In this document: positions 23,301 through 31,211 of the stretch, piece by piece
Layout of the letters: the number at the start of each line of letters is the position of its first letter
Numbering within the stretch: the first letter of the stretch is position 1
Origin: Watersipora subatra
Taxonomy: Eukaryota; Bryozoa; Gymnolaemata; Cheilostomatida; Watersiporidae
Length of the DNA stretch: 64,000 nucleotides
Reading direction: 5' to 3'
Assembly: GCF_963576615.1 (NCBI RefSeq)
Contig: NC_088711.1
Location: 3,906,001 to 3,970,000 of the forward strand
Notes under the pieces: model-generated
What the model was told of the DNA's origin: nothing
Seen by the model: only the letters and a program-made list of their open reading frames with translations
The model's database searches: none
Position numbers and translations under genes: made by a program

Positions 23301-26300
23301 CAATAACCAAACTGTAATGACAACGTCGGAAAAATAAAGAGATTCCAATCTACGGCGGCTTTTCGTTTTTAAGCTTTTAAGAGCTTGTAATCACATTTCC
23401 ACCTATTTGGTACCTACAACACAACAGAGTAAAACATGGTGAATCTTTTGATACCAAACAACTGTAATGTGAATTTTGTTGCAAGTCAACCTTTAACAAA
23501 TGGAGAAGCAAGTTACGCTTCATAAATTTTTTACAAAAAGGAAGGAACCATCTGGGATGACGTCCCTCTACCGAAGAGATTTGCTAGGGAGACAATTCCT
23601 CCAGTCGAGTTAACCTAAATTGTTTTGGAGGAGAATTCTCCTTCAAAGATGTGAAGTTTATATTTGCTGTTTATATTTTATTTTTCACACGATTTTTGAT
23701 GTAACTGATCTGTTGTATTTTTTGCTGTTTCATTATCAATTTCTGCAATTTTTGGTATTGTATCTTAACCTAGAATGTTTTGGTGTTTTAAGAGCAAAAC
23801 ATACAAAATTTTTACTTTTTGTTTTCTGTTTTCTATATTATAAATAGAAAATATTTTATTTAAAATAAACACGATCTATATCTCCCCATTTTTATTTATG
23901 GTATGTAGTATAAAATACAGTTTATGGTGTAAAATGTTAAAAAATACTTTACTGAAAATTTTATCTTGGCTTGGAACAAATTAAAATTTACATACATTAA
24001 TTCCAATGGGAATAATTGTTTCGGATCTCGAACAACTCGGTTTTCGAACAACCTACTGGAATGAATTGTGTTCGAGAACCGGGGTTCTACTGTACTTACC
24101 AATATCGTACTAGATTTTGCACTGAATTTCAAGGTAAGAAGAGTCATGGCTGATATGACTACTGCAGTAGACCCACAGGCTTGTAGCATCCGAATAAAAA
24201 TCTCCAGCAGTAAAAAGACGGTCTGTATGGAAGTACTGGTCTCGGGCAAAGGTATATACTCAAGGAATCCAAACAGCACTGTGAATATTCCCAGAATAAA
24301 TAATCCGGACACCAGCATAGTTTTAGGAGATACATAGGCCATCTGCAAAAGTAATAATGCCATATTATTGATTGAGCTTTGTCTCTTTATAATTGCAAAT
24401 GCAAGCATCAAGCCAAAACACCCTATTGTTAGCCATTCATTACAATCACCTCTGTTAAATTGTTACATGTTTCCCAGTAAGTTTGTCAACCAATTGTCTC
24501 CATTCCCAGAGAGCTTAAGTGTAAGGGTGCTTTCAAAGTTTTTTTTTGTGGCGAAACTTTTATCATTAAATGGAGTGCGCATAAACGCTTGACCAAAGTA
24601 AACCCATAAACCTGAAGTTATCATCTACTTACGACTTCCAATTATATGTAACCAACACGAGAAATACCCTATCAACTAAGGAAATGGCCTGCAAAAAACA
24701 ATTTAACAAAAAACCTTTTGGCATACGCAAAGCCTCTTTGTTAAAAGGCAACAGTTCGCTTATTGTAGTTTACAAACATTAACTATTAATCACGATCCTC
24801 AGCAATGACTTCTAATAATTCAATGACAGGCATGTGCTTATTCACTGCGAATGAACTCTACCCAGCTTGACTACTCGACTACGACAAGCTAAAAACTACT
24901 ACCATTCTACATTCATGAGAATTATGGAATTGAAATACGAGTCGAGCCGCATAATCCCTAGACCTAGGTATTCTGAAGACCTTCAGCAAATAAGTAGCAA
25001 ATAAAATAATCAATAATCAATAATATTTATTTAATACATGGTGCATAATGTAGGCTCATCATCTCATTTGTTACGATCTATGGTAACGTACGTGTTACCA
25101 TAGATTATGTTCTGCAGTTATTCCTTAGTGGCTTTTCAAGCAGTTACTAGGTGCATAGGCATGGCTTCTTTTTAACTCCATAATGCGACGCGTCGACCAC
25201 TTGGTAAATTTTTAGTGTCTTCGTACAATTACATGTAACCTGTAATGTAACTAAAAGAGTGTGAAGTAAGATAGTAGTGTATTCCAGCTCACCACGCTTC
25301 CACCAATCACATCACATAATCCGAACATACTACCTTATCCTAAACTTACTCATTACTGCGTTTGTGTTACGGAATTAAAATCCTGCATAAACTATGACCA
25401 GAATATTTTTATATACCTGTCTATACAAATGACAAACATCGTTTACTATTTCATGACACCAACATACTACATCCACCATCGTATGACTCTGTTTATGAGC
25501 ATTCTGCTACTACAAACTACAATTTGCTACTTTGATTCCTCCGTACTACTAGATTACCAAATTTTAAAACACGTTTATTCAGCTCATTCAATAAATTTCT
25601 CTTTTTTCCTTTCTCTTGGCACATACACGTACATAGGCACATACACGTACATACGCACATACGCACATGCACATACACACGCACATGCACGTACATATGC
25701 ACATACACGTACATATGCACATACACGTACATACACGTACATACGCACATGCACATACATACGCACATGCACATACATACGCACATACACATACACGCAC
25801 ATACGCAAATATACGCACATATTCGCACATACGCACATACGCACATACGCACATACGCACGTATACGCACATACACGTACATACACGTACACACGCACAT
25901 ACACACATACACACATACACGTACACACATAAATGCATACACGTATAAATGGAGAGTTATTACCACAATATTTCAAGAAACGCCACACACTGCGTAGAAA
26001 TGATTGAAAACCTTAGTGACCATTATGAGATCGATTGTTTCTTGCGACTTTGAAGTCTTCAAATACGGATGGCTAACAGTCAAGAGTCAGTTGAAGGCTG
26101 AAAAGCTTGCAAGCCTGAAGGAAGACTACAATAAGTTGCTTATTTGTTTTATAGACAGCCATGCTTGCCAGATGAACTGCACTTGTAGGAGTCGTCATGC
26201 CTATATAACCAACTGCTGCAAGATCGGTGTATGCTAAGACTTATCAAATTTTTAAGTTTTGTTAGCCTTTACATCAGGGATGTCTGGCAAGTTCAACACG

Positions 26301-27511
26301 TCACCATTACAATACATATTATTCTAACCTATTTTAAGATGCTACATCTAGATTAAACTGCACAGCTGCAAACAACTCGAGCTAGTAGAGATGTTGGACT
26401 GGACAATATTATACAGCTATACTAAGCTGTACAAAGTAACATCTATAGCCCTACTCCGTTCATTCTATCGAGTTTAAACAATGCAGACTCTGCAACATCA
26501 ACTAACCTCAACTAACTGCGTGCTTGTTTACTACTGATTAGCTGGCAGTCCGCTCACTCGTGAGAGATCATCATTACCTGTACAATTACTCTGCAATGCA
26601 GCAAGGTGGTTGAGAGGTGCAAATGGTTGAGTGCCTGACTATAGGGCCAGATATGTGAGTTCAATTCCCATGCGATGCATCATCTTTTCTTAACCTCTTG
26701 GGGTGGCTTCGGACAAACGGACAGATATGGCTCTTATTATAGTAAAGATTTTATACTGATGTCAGACTGTCACTCTTTATTAAGAAAGTCTGTTCGTGTT
26801 TACCTTTTTGCCCTTGAATAGTCAGAACAGTAAATTCAGGAAATTTTACTAAGTGAAATCCTATTGAAAAAAATAAATGCATGGTACTTATTACCTCGAC
26901 TATGCATGTCTGATATAGGTACTACAGGGTTGTAGAATTTACTAACCGATTTGCCATAAACTGGGCTCATAAAGACTTGAACCAAGGGGAGAAGACCCAA
27001 CACCCATCCTGTAACACCCGACTCGACATTGTGGTTCTCATTCTACAAAGTTATTCTCGACATCAATCAACTACACAAGCAACACTTGAGTCAATGCAAA
27101 AGATTCTTGAATAGCTTCTGTCTGGCAGCAAGAATATAGCAGCAGTCCTTGCATGGCGTGGTTAGATACACATATAAGAAAATCTTTTCTAAAGCTTTCG
27201 TAAAAAAAGCAGAGAAACTACAACACACTATGACTAATACTGAAATACAACTAATACGAATATAAATTGTTCAAAATACTCACCAGCAAAGGCAGGAATG
27301 GAGCGGGTAAAGACTGACAAACATTTGACAAAAACTGAGCTGACAAACAGGATATTAAGAACAACAGCTCTCGCTTTGTGTAGGAAGAACTCGAAGTCTC
27401 AGAATGTGCTGATGTCCTTCCTTCACCTATGGCCAGCTGTACAGTCTCCCTGTCCGACGATTTGAAGCTGGCACTTAGGTCTGGGCTGTTACTATACACT
27501 TCAGCAGCCAT
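11183..27511 (-). CDS. SLC18B1: SLC18B1-like vesicular transporter, copy A (11 coding exons)
   Basis: Eleven exons (27284-27511, 26947-27042, 24100-24342, 19713-19781, 17430-17517, 16143-16297, 14351-14449, 13725-13831, 12431-12535, 11759-11839, 11183-11378) sum to 1467 bp: 488 residues plus stop. Every junction keeps frame. It is a 12-helix major-facilitator protein of the SLC18 family; human SLC18B1 is a proton-driven vesicular polyamine transporter. Evidence is the N-terminal APFLPL helix-1 motif, the helix-5 motif C (MGLGFMCGPAIGSGLY, residues 196-211), the mid-protein EPIIEPELRQKYGLSEE segment and the GATLSGLVNAY helix in the last exon. The N-terminus (1-45) is polar and Ser-rich and the C-terminus ends QPLLRAS, resembling an acidic-dileucine sorting signal. 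The ATG has a good context and an in-frame TAA 18 nt upstream. Copy B (49-64 kb) has the same exon plan. Substrate is inferred from the family only. Confidence 0.85.
11759..11839 (-). CDS. SLC18B1: Transporter A exon 10
   Basis: 81 bp; acceptor GATTATAG, donor GTAAGG. Encodes EFEDNPALLKNTKAAVAGFW, a cytosolic loop plus the start of helix 11. Same length as exon 10 of copy B. Confidence 0.85.
11915..12135. repeat. 22-bp minisatellite, intron 9 of transporter A
   Basis: About ten imperfect units based on 'cctacactaacaatgcatta' plus two bases, lying between exons 9 and 10. Confidence 0.85.
12431..12535 (-). CDS. SLC18B1: Transporter A exon 9
   Basis: 105 bp; acceptor TTGCAG, donor GTATAC. Encodes PLWLLLLCLAVLGSGVAIG, one membrane helix, then a polar segment with SIKSSD. 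Same length as copy B exon 9. Confidence 0.86.
12931..13510. repeat. 34-bp minisatellite, intron 8 of transporter A
   Basis: About 17 units of exactly 34 bp, each containing 'acagtacagaatgct' and 'ggtgacagtc', with variants at the 'ctctca/ctccca' positions. Ends about 210 bp short of exon 8. Confidence 0.9.
13725..13831 (-). CDS. SLC18B1: Transporter A exon 8, GC donor
   Basis: 107 bp; acceptor CATTTAG; encodes WLNARHLMVFGFVLHSI then NFFFMGPSPLLVLSGFT (helix 8). The donor reads ACAAG|GCAAGT, a GC-AG type splice site with otherwise perfect U1 pairing. The paralogous exon 8 at 53765-53871 has the same length and a GT donor. Confidence 0.85.
13832..14350. other. Transporter A intron 7, nothing else recognised
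   Basis: 519 bp between exons 7 and 8; AT-rich, with no tandem repeat or open frame of note. Confidence 0.5.
14351..14449 (-). CDS. SLC18B1: Transporter A exon 7
   Basis: 99 bp in phase 0; acceptor CTTGCAG, donor GTAAGT. Encodes YGLSEEISALTFLLASF and then SSPLVGKALDSL, the SLC18-typical helix ending in a GK loop motif. Confidence 0.87.
14983..15440. repeat. Tandem duplication of about 250 bp, intron 6 of transporter A
   Basis: Two copies (about 14983-15200 and 15235-15440), 252 bp apart, share 'agattatatgtttatatct' and 'ccctgcaataggagaaatg' plus downstream sequence, with small indels. Confidence 0.85.
15441..16142. other. Transporter A intron 6, remainder
   Basis: AT-rich sequence between the 250-bp duplication and exon 6. 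No coding frame, tandem repeat or RNA gene was recognised. Confidence 0.45.
16143..16297 (-). CDS. SLC18B1: Transporter A exon 6
   Basis: 155 bp; acceptor AATTGCAG, donor GTATGT. Encodes the polar central loop (ISQSAESARDQPSVTQLLK) and helix 7 start, ending EPIIEPELRQK. Copy B's exon is 3 bp shorter, offset by a 3-bp longer exon 5. Confidence 0.87.
16318..16410 (+). repeat. tRNA-derived SINE head, intron 5 of transporter A
   Basis: Contains a tRNA-like internal promoter: 'tagcttggtttctagagcgc' resembles an A box region and 'gggttcaaatccc' is a good B box about 40 bp later. No full cloverleaf with paired acceptor ends was found, so a SINE or tRNA relic is more likely than a tRNA gene. Confidence 0.5.
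16411..17054. repeat. 39-bp minisatellite, intron 5 of transporter A
   Basis: About 16 units of 39 bp containing 'ctctacaactggacctgtg' and 'ttattcaacattaaac'. Because 39 is divisible by 3, both strands stay open over about 190-206 codons; these frames are products of the repeat and are not genes. Confidence 0.93.
17055..17429. other. Transporter A intron 5, remainder
   Basis: 375 bp between the 39-bp array and exon 5; nothing recognised. Confidence 0.4.
17430..17517 (-). CDS. SLC18B1: Transporter A exon 5
   Basis: 88 bp; acceptor ATGTAG, donor GTGAGT. Encodes IGGFIMVFASIGAILLIQS and on to QKN, membrane helix 6. Confidence 0.86.
17980..19525. mobile_element. TIR DNA transposon, intron 4 of transporter A
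   Basis: The ends are inverted repeats: TACCCTAGGACACTTA on the left and TAAGTGTCCTAGGGTA on the right, extending outward as CTTGA/TCAAG. Subterminal repeats of 'gcgaaa' type occur on both sides (18010-18100; 19430-19510). A TA dinucleotide sits at each end, suggesting a Tc1/mariner-pogo-type target. The 1.5-kb interior has one short open frame with a PIP-box-like motif (see 18756-19067). Confidence 0.7.
18756..19067 (+). pseudogene. Transposon-derived fragment with PIP-box-like motif
   Basis: An open frame of 103 codons inside the TIR element. From 18843 it reads MAKQIKITSFFGKA, matching the PCNA-interacting-protein box QxxhxxFF, followed by an acidic stretch (NEEDDDISLVTEF). Pogo/Tigger-type transposases carry a similar motif near their C-terminus, so this may be a transposase tail. 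No DDE region was recognised. Confidence 0.4.
19713..19781 (-). CDS. SLC18B1: Transporter A exon 4 (motif C)
   Basis: 69 bp in phase 0; acceptor AATTGCAG, donor GTAAGT. Encodes the antiporter motif C helix: GYSSTAMGLGFMCGPAIGS. A short minisatellite lies directly upstream of the acceptor. Confidence 0.88.
19794..19873. repeat. 11-bp minisatellite next to the exon 4 acceptor
   Basis: About seven units of GAACGCATTGT (or GAACGCAGTGT), 12 to 92 bp upstream of the transporter A exon 4 acceptor when read on the minus strand, where branch point and pyrimidine tract would lie. Confidence 0.85.
20264..20478. repeat. Palindromic minisatellite with perfect inverted ends
   Basis: GCTAGAGAATGCAGGCCTTG (22-bp arm ending AA) at 20264-20285 has an exact inverted copy at about 20456-20477. 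A second direct copy of the left arm at 20437 makes a local hairpin with 17-bp perfect arms and a 7-nt loop. Between them, 'aggccttgaacaaggcct'-type units repeat; many are self-complementary. Intron 3 of transporter A. Confidence 0.85.
20755..20892. repeat. 16-bp minisatellite, intron 3 of transporter A
   Basis: About eight units of GGCTATATGGTACACA with ggt/gac alternation. Confidence 0.88.
20893..21924. other. Transporter A intron 3, central part
   Basis: About 1 kb with no coding frame. Contains a dispersed-repeat word 'cctctatttgagcgccacc' at about 21150 that is also present at about 9947. Confidence 0.4.
21925..22390. repeat. 34-bp minisatellite, intron 3 of transporter A
   Basis: About 13-14 units of 34 bp containing 'gttagactatcatatgtta' and 'actcactgttgcact'. 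The sequence is unrelated to the 34-bp arrays at 12.9-13.5 kb and 54.3-55.8 kb. Confidence 0.9.
22583..23498. mobile_element. Nested inverted-repeat (foldback-like) element, copy 1
   Basis: Long inverted ends of roughly 180 bp: GTTGACTTGCAATAAAATTC at the left pairs with the inverted version at the right, and the pairing continues through 'aaaagattcaccatgt', 'ctctgttgtgttgtaggt' and 'gattacaagctcttaaaagc'. TTAA borders both sides, as at the second copy (52098-53034). The interior (about 500 bp) is non-coding. A TTAA-targeting MITE is the most likely identity. Confidence 0.78.
23500..23613 (+). pseudogene. Tigger-like transposase C-terminal relic
   Basis: Just after the nested element the plus strand reads MEKQVTLHKFFTKRKEPSG, a PIP-box-like QVTLHKFF typical of the tail of pogo/Tigger transposases. 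One base later the related tail DDVPLPKRFARE continues in another frame up to a stop, so a frameshift lies at about 23557. The rest of the transposase is gone. Confidence 0.6.
24100..24342 (-). CDS. SLC18B1: Transporter A exon 3
   Basis: 243 bp in phase 0; acceptor CTTTTGCAG, donor GTAAGT at 24099-24094. Encodes helices 2-4: VSGLFILGIFTVLFGFLEYI, then IFIRMLQACGSTAVVISAM and the FSAKSSTIL loop. Exactly the length of copy B exon 3. A Tigger-like transposon starts at intron position +8. Confidence 0.88.
24343..25617. other. Transporter A intron 2, proximal part
   Basis: No coding exon recognised. A near-perfect palindrome (12-bp arms ATCTATGGTAAC with a 6-nt centre) lies at 25076-25105. Confidence 0.45.
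25618..25932. repeat. (CACATACG)n-type microsatellite, intron 2 of transporter A
   Basis: Mixed ACATACGCAC and ACATACACGT units over about 315 bp. It creates several overlapping Cys/His/Tyr-rich open frames on both strands that are not genes. Confidence 0.93.
25933..26607. other. Transporter A intron 2, distal part
   Basis: No exon with paralog support. A minus-strand stretch near 26140-26240 has open reading but no counterpart in copy B, so it was not called as an exon. Confidence 0.4.
26608..26755 (+). repeat. tRNA-derived SINE, intron 2 of transporter A
   Basis: The head has an A-box-like 'atggttgagtgcc' and a B-box-like 'gagttcaattccc' at about 26656. The body contains 'cggacagatatggctct' and ends in 'tattatagtaaagattt', a form common among invertebrate tRNA-SINEs. 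Confidence 0.65.
26947..27042 (-). CDS. SLC18B1: Transporter A exon 2
   Basis: 96 bp in phase 0; acceptor CTTTGTAG, donor GTTAGT. Encodes NENHNVESGVTGWVLGLLPL and on to VYGKS (loop 1 and helix 2 start). Same length and phase as copy B exon 2. Confidence 0.87.
27284..27511 (-). CDS. SLC18B1: Transporter A exon 1 (start)
   Basis: 228 bp. ATG at 27511-27509 with A/G-rich context and G at +4; an in-frame TAA lies 18 nt upstream, so the start is well fixed. Encodes a polar N-terminus (SSDRETVQLAIGEGR), then helix 1 ending SLPAPFLPLL; donor GTGAGT. Confidence 0.87.
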
Positions 27512-28649
27512 TTCAGTGAGAAACTGTTAAGGTATGAGGATGCCTGGCTCTGGCTGGTGACTATAGATGCAGTCACGTGAGTGTCATCTCATTCGTCAAG
27601 GTTATAAGGTGCTTTCATTCATACAGGTTACGCTGTTGCTTGCTAATCATTTAGCTGCCGGGCAATCATCTTGAATAAACTGAGGTGTACAATTTCTAAT
27701 ATTATTATTATTAGTCACATGGTAGGAAAGAGGAATGTGTCGGGGCCATTACATAGAGACAGACCGGCATTAACTCATCATTGCTGTGTGTCAGCAGTCA
27801 GATCATACTCGGGTTAATGGTCGAGAGTTCGATTAGTCTGATGCACTGTAATAATAATTGTTGCTAATAACTACAAATGCTTCAACTGATGCATTTTTTG
27901 TGTACCAAATTCGTATTACAATCGACTCCTGTTACTCTTAACTAACCAACTAATTCTCATTACACTTAGCAAATCGACTTCCGAAAAACTTTTATAACCC
28001 TTCCATTTCAACTAACTACAGGAATAGTCTCTACTTTACGTTAGGTTGTGTAGGTGATCAAAATTTTGTGGTAGTGAGTTCTAGAAGGAATGTAGTAGGG
28101 TAGCTAGTAGTTGAAGAAAGGTAGTAAGGTAGCTAGTAATAGAAGTAAGGCAGTGAAGTACTAGTGAATGTAATGAACATACATGTACATGTAGGTGAAC
28201 AATCAGTAGAGCTGCAAGCTAAATTAGCTAGAAATGTATTTGGGGTGAGTGTTTGGCGTAAATAAGCTGCATACTAGTCAGTTATAGCCAGGCCCGTATT
28301 CCCTGAAGCGACTGGACAGCTGAGCCGCCCCACTTTTTTAGTGATTTTCGGCGCTTAAGTACTAAGAATTGCAGTCTAAGCTCATTCAATTGGAATTTTC
28401 AACAACTAATTTACTAGCAACTAGCGTTCTATATTGTCTCCGTGCTGATCTTGAAAAATGAATGATCTTGTGAGACTTTATTAAGACTTGGAAACTGAAC
28501 TTTATTGCTTATAGCGGGGTGTGACGAAGACCCCAAACTTGCATTTTCCTTATGATATAAAACTTGTGCCATTGCAACTTGCTTCAAAAAGCCCTTTTGT
28601 TGAGAGATAGAGAGCTTCTGCTATTTAGATGAGCATTGACTACACTACA
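27512..28649. other. Upstream flank of transporter A
   Basis: Would hold the promoter and 5' UTR of transporter A. No TATA-initiator pair or other element could be chosen with confidence. A B-box-like word 'gagagttcgattagtc' at about 27825 may be a tRNA/SINE relic. Confidence 0.35.
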
Positions 28650-28689
28650 ATGAATAAACAAAAGAAACTAACTGCATTCTTTTCCAGGT
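28650..28689 (+). pseudogene. Isolated PIP-box exon-like fragment
   Basis: ATG at 28650 opens MNKQKKLTAFFSR, a PIP-box (QKKLTAFF), followed immediately by an AG|GTAAGC donor-like sequence. Transposase-derived ZMYM/hAT-like proteins often begin this way, so it may be a first-exon relic; no continuation was recognised downstream. Confidence 0.35.
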
Positions 28690-28778
28690 AAGCATTGTGC
28701 TGTAGTGACTAGGTGTTTTGGTTGATTCTCCCACTAAAAATAAACAGGCTGATCATGAGCAATACACTTTGATCCTTC

Positions 28779-28806
28779 TTAATCAATCAATCAATCAATC
28801 AATCAA
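28779..28806. repeat. (AATC)7 microsatellite
   Basis: Seven uninterrupted AATC units, followed by an 11-bp-arm inverted repeat (ACTCTCAAAAT...) at 28809-28833. Confidence 0.9.
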
Positions 28807-28908
28807 TGACTCTCAAAATTTTATTTTGAGAGTAAATTTTGATGCTTACATTTGATAGCATTCATGCATACTTTGAGGGTTGTTGATGCCAAAAAGGTCC
28901 GGAGCTTC

Positions 28909-29005
28909 ACGGCGCTGCCCCAAACCCCGTTGGGGGGGGGCCACGGCGCTGCCCCAAACCCCGTTGGGGGGGCCACGGCGCTGCCCCAAACCCCGTTGGG
29001 GGGGC
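28909..29005. repeat. GC-rich tandem repeat with hairpin units
   Basis: Three units of roughly 32-36 bp. Each has GGCGCTGCCCCAAACCCC followed by GTTGGGGGG, so every unit can fold on itself (CCCCAA...TTGGGG). It is strikingly GC-rich for this window. Confidence 0.88.
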
Positions 29006-29510
29006 TTACACTGCACTACAAATCCCCAGGTGTTCATAGCTAGTCGCCTAACATTTGCAGCCCCAACTTGCAACCATGGATTACAGGCCAGGTTATAGAT
29101 GGTGTGGAGAAGCCTAGCATGATAACATTGATTACAATCGACATTGTTTGTTTGTTTTGTTTCACATTAAATAATGGCATAATAAGATTATAGAAAATCA
29201 GGGTGCAATGTGGGCCAATATGGGCAGTAGCATGGCTATTCGAGGCACATAGCCCGAGTTAGCAGATGAGATTGGTTGTCAATGAAGAAAAACAAGGTTG
29301 CCTAAGTAATAGAAATCGGAACAAATCTATTCTAGAGAGTCCAGCAAGTACTGCTTTAAAGCAGCTCTGAAACCATCATGACTACCAATTTTCCTCTCAG
29401 CCAAATTAGCAAGGAATTCCATGCTGATGACACAATAAGGCAACCTGTTTATGGCTACCAGTAGAGGAGGAGGGTGGAAGAGGTAATGAAAATAAGGAAT
29501 GACGAGTCTT

Positions 29511-30385
29511 TTAATGTGTTGACAAGTTAGTTTGAGATTTAAAAGGTGTGAAGCCTAACAGACATATTCTTAGTTGGTATAGTTGCTGTATAGGCAACAC
29601 ACGAGATCTTTTAAACAAAGGAGTCGACGGAAAATAAGAGTTTTTATGATATATTATTCTCAGCAGTCGCTTCAGGACGACTAAAATTTTGTTTAAGTAG
29701 CTCATTGGAACATTTCTCCATGCTTCCAAGCAATAAACTATTTTACCGGTAATTAGAGTATTATATAAAAGCAAAAGAGGCATTTCTGGTAAGATCAACG
29801 AGGCTTGGTAAATAAGTCCCAAGCTTTGTTGCAGTGTTTCCTCAATAGTTCTATGTGTCTTGACCAGTTTAGTGTGCTATCTATTGTAACGCCTAAAAAT
29901 TTTAGCTATCCTTCATTAGTATGTTTTGTCCATTCATGGAAATGTTTTCTGTTAATCCAAATTTATTTTGTGGACTTTGAATGGCTATGAAATTAGTCTT
30001 GTCAACATTCAGTGTTAGTTTAGTATTCCATTCAATTCTTTGTTAATTATAGGTATCTCTTTTTTCAGGTTTTAAACGGTATAAAATAAGTTAGTATCAT
30101 CAGCAAACAAAATAGTTTTAAATTTGTCTCTACAAGATCATTTATATATAACAAAAGTAGTGTTGGTCCAAGGATGGATCTTTGGAGTACTCCACATTTA
30201 ATTACTAAAAGTTGAGATATTTTTGAGGTACTATAACACTTTGAAGACAATTTGATAGATAATTTTGAATTAATTTTAAACTCGAGTGAGAAAAATTTAT
30301 TTGCTTGAGTTTATTTATCAAATCGAGTGATCTATTGTATCAAAAGCCTTTGAGAAGTCAATGAAAATACCTAAAGCAAATAGAC
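29511..30385 (-). mobile_element. Non-LTR retrotransposon (Jockey/CR1-like) fragment
   Basis: Minus-strand RT motifs in order: FIDFSKAFDTIDHS (about 30310-30365), GVLQRSILGPTLLLLYINDL (about 30130-30190), FADDTNLF in a shifted frame (about 30080-30110), then a C-terminal thumb region with MPLLLLYNTLITGKIVYCLE and FKRSRVLPIQQLY (29511-29822). Frameshifts and stops make it a 5'-truncated dead copy. The FSKAFDT/YINDL/FADDT set places it among Jockey/CR1-clade LINEs. Confidence 0.82.
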
Positions 30386-30854
30386 TATTGTTTAAAGTTG
30401 CAAGTGTATTGTTGTTGGATGAACCGTAGGCACAAAACAAAAAATATTGACAGGTTATTGTTGCTGATTCTATGTACAAAAGACAGTCCAAACACATATG
30501 ATATCATTACGCAGTTACACCTCTACAAGCTAAACCCACTTAGTCTAACATCAGCTCAAAACCATAATTATATCTGGTCCAATATTGTCATGAAAGCAGC
30601 TGGTACTTCATTTAAAAGTTCGGTAGCTCAAAAAATCTATGATAATCCAAATCACAAATACAGCGGGTAATTACACACATCATAAGAACAAATGTATCAT
30701 ATCGAGTCAAATGAAAAAGCTAAATGAACGGAGTACTAATACGACATGTTTTTTCTTCTACTTTGAATTAGAGACGGAACAGGAGTGTTGGTTTGGAGGC
30801 AGAGGTAGTGATTAGATACAAGGTAAAATCTCTATTAATAAATGCTACTTTGTT
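30386..30854. other. Intergenic spacer
   Basis: Between the LINE relic and the GT-rich array. A 90-codon plus-strand open frame at 30398-30670 has no recognisable domain and is not called as a gene. Confidence 0.35.
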
Positions 30855-31024
30855 GTCACGTGTGTATGGATGTACGCGTGGGTGTGTATGAGTGCGTGTA
30901 TGAGTATATGTGCATGTGTGTGTTTGTGTATGCGTGCATGTATGTGCATATGTATGCATGTGTATTCATCTGCGGGTGTGTATGCGCCTGTGTGTGTGTG
31001 TGTGTGTGTGTGCGTGTGTGTGTG
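30855..31024. repeat. GT-rich microsatellite, left part
   Basis: TG/TATG/CGTG units on the plus strand, ending 3 bp before the left inverted repeat of the 31.0-43.2 kb block. A similar GT-rich array on the same strand resumes at 43215. Confidence 0.92.
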
Positions 31025-31026
31025 AA

Positions 31027-31211
31027 CTTGTAAATGCATGCAATTGGGGACTCACACCGGAATTTAACAGACAAATTGGGGACGTTCGGAAATTGGGGAC
31101 GTCCCCAATCTTTTAAACCCTTTTTTCTTATAAAAAACTAAAAAATATATAGTTTAATCCAACTCCCGACAAAATCTGAGCACTGTCCCCAATTGCCTGC
31201 AATTGTACGAG
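31027..31211. mobile_element. Possible 185-bp MITE at the left edge of the block
   Basis: The left arm (31027-31051) also pairs with GTCCCCAATTGCCTGCAATT at 31185-31211. Inside are two further 'aaattggggacg' words. It is an alternative or nested reading of the left boundary of the 12-kb block. Confidence 0.45.

Larger units (their letters stand above)
22405..24092 (+). mobile_element. Tigger/pogo-like DNA transposon with nested insertion
   Basis: The left end CAGAGGAACCTCGGTTCTCG and the inverted right end CAGTAGAACCCCGGTTCTCG are pogo/Tigger-type termini, each flanked by TA. More 'ggttctcga'/'cggttttcgaac' repeats lie subterminally. A relic of the transposase C-terminus remains at 23500-23613. 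A separate inverted-repeat element (about 22585-23498) is inserted inside. The right end stops 7 nt from the exon 3 donor of transporter A. Confidence 0.85.

Noticed and set aside
23896-24411. A single 171-codon minus-strand frame
   Set aside because: Only 24100-24342 is coding; the frame runs through the acceptor at one side and through the Tigger-like element at the other.
25517-25997. Several Cys/Tyr- or His/Thr-rich open frames up to 167 codons on both strands
   Set aside because: Products of the CACATACG-type microsatellite in intron 2 of transporter A.
26140-26240. Possible extra transporter A exon on the minus strand (open reading with Gly/Ala/Thr-rich residues)
   Set aside because: Copy B has no counterpart, and exons 2 and 3 join in phase 0 without it with family-typical lengths.
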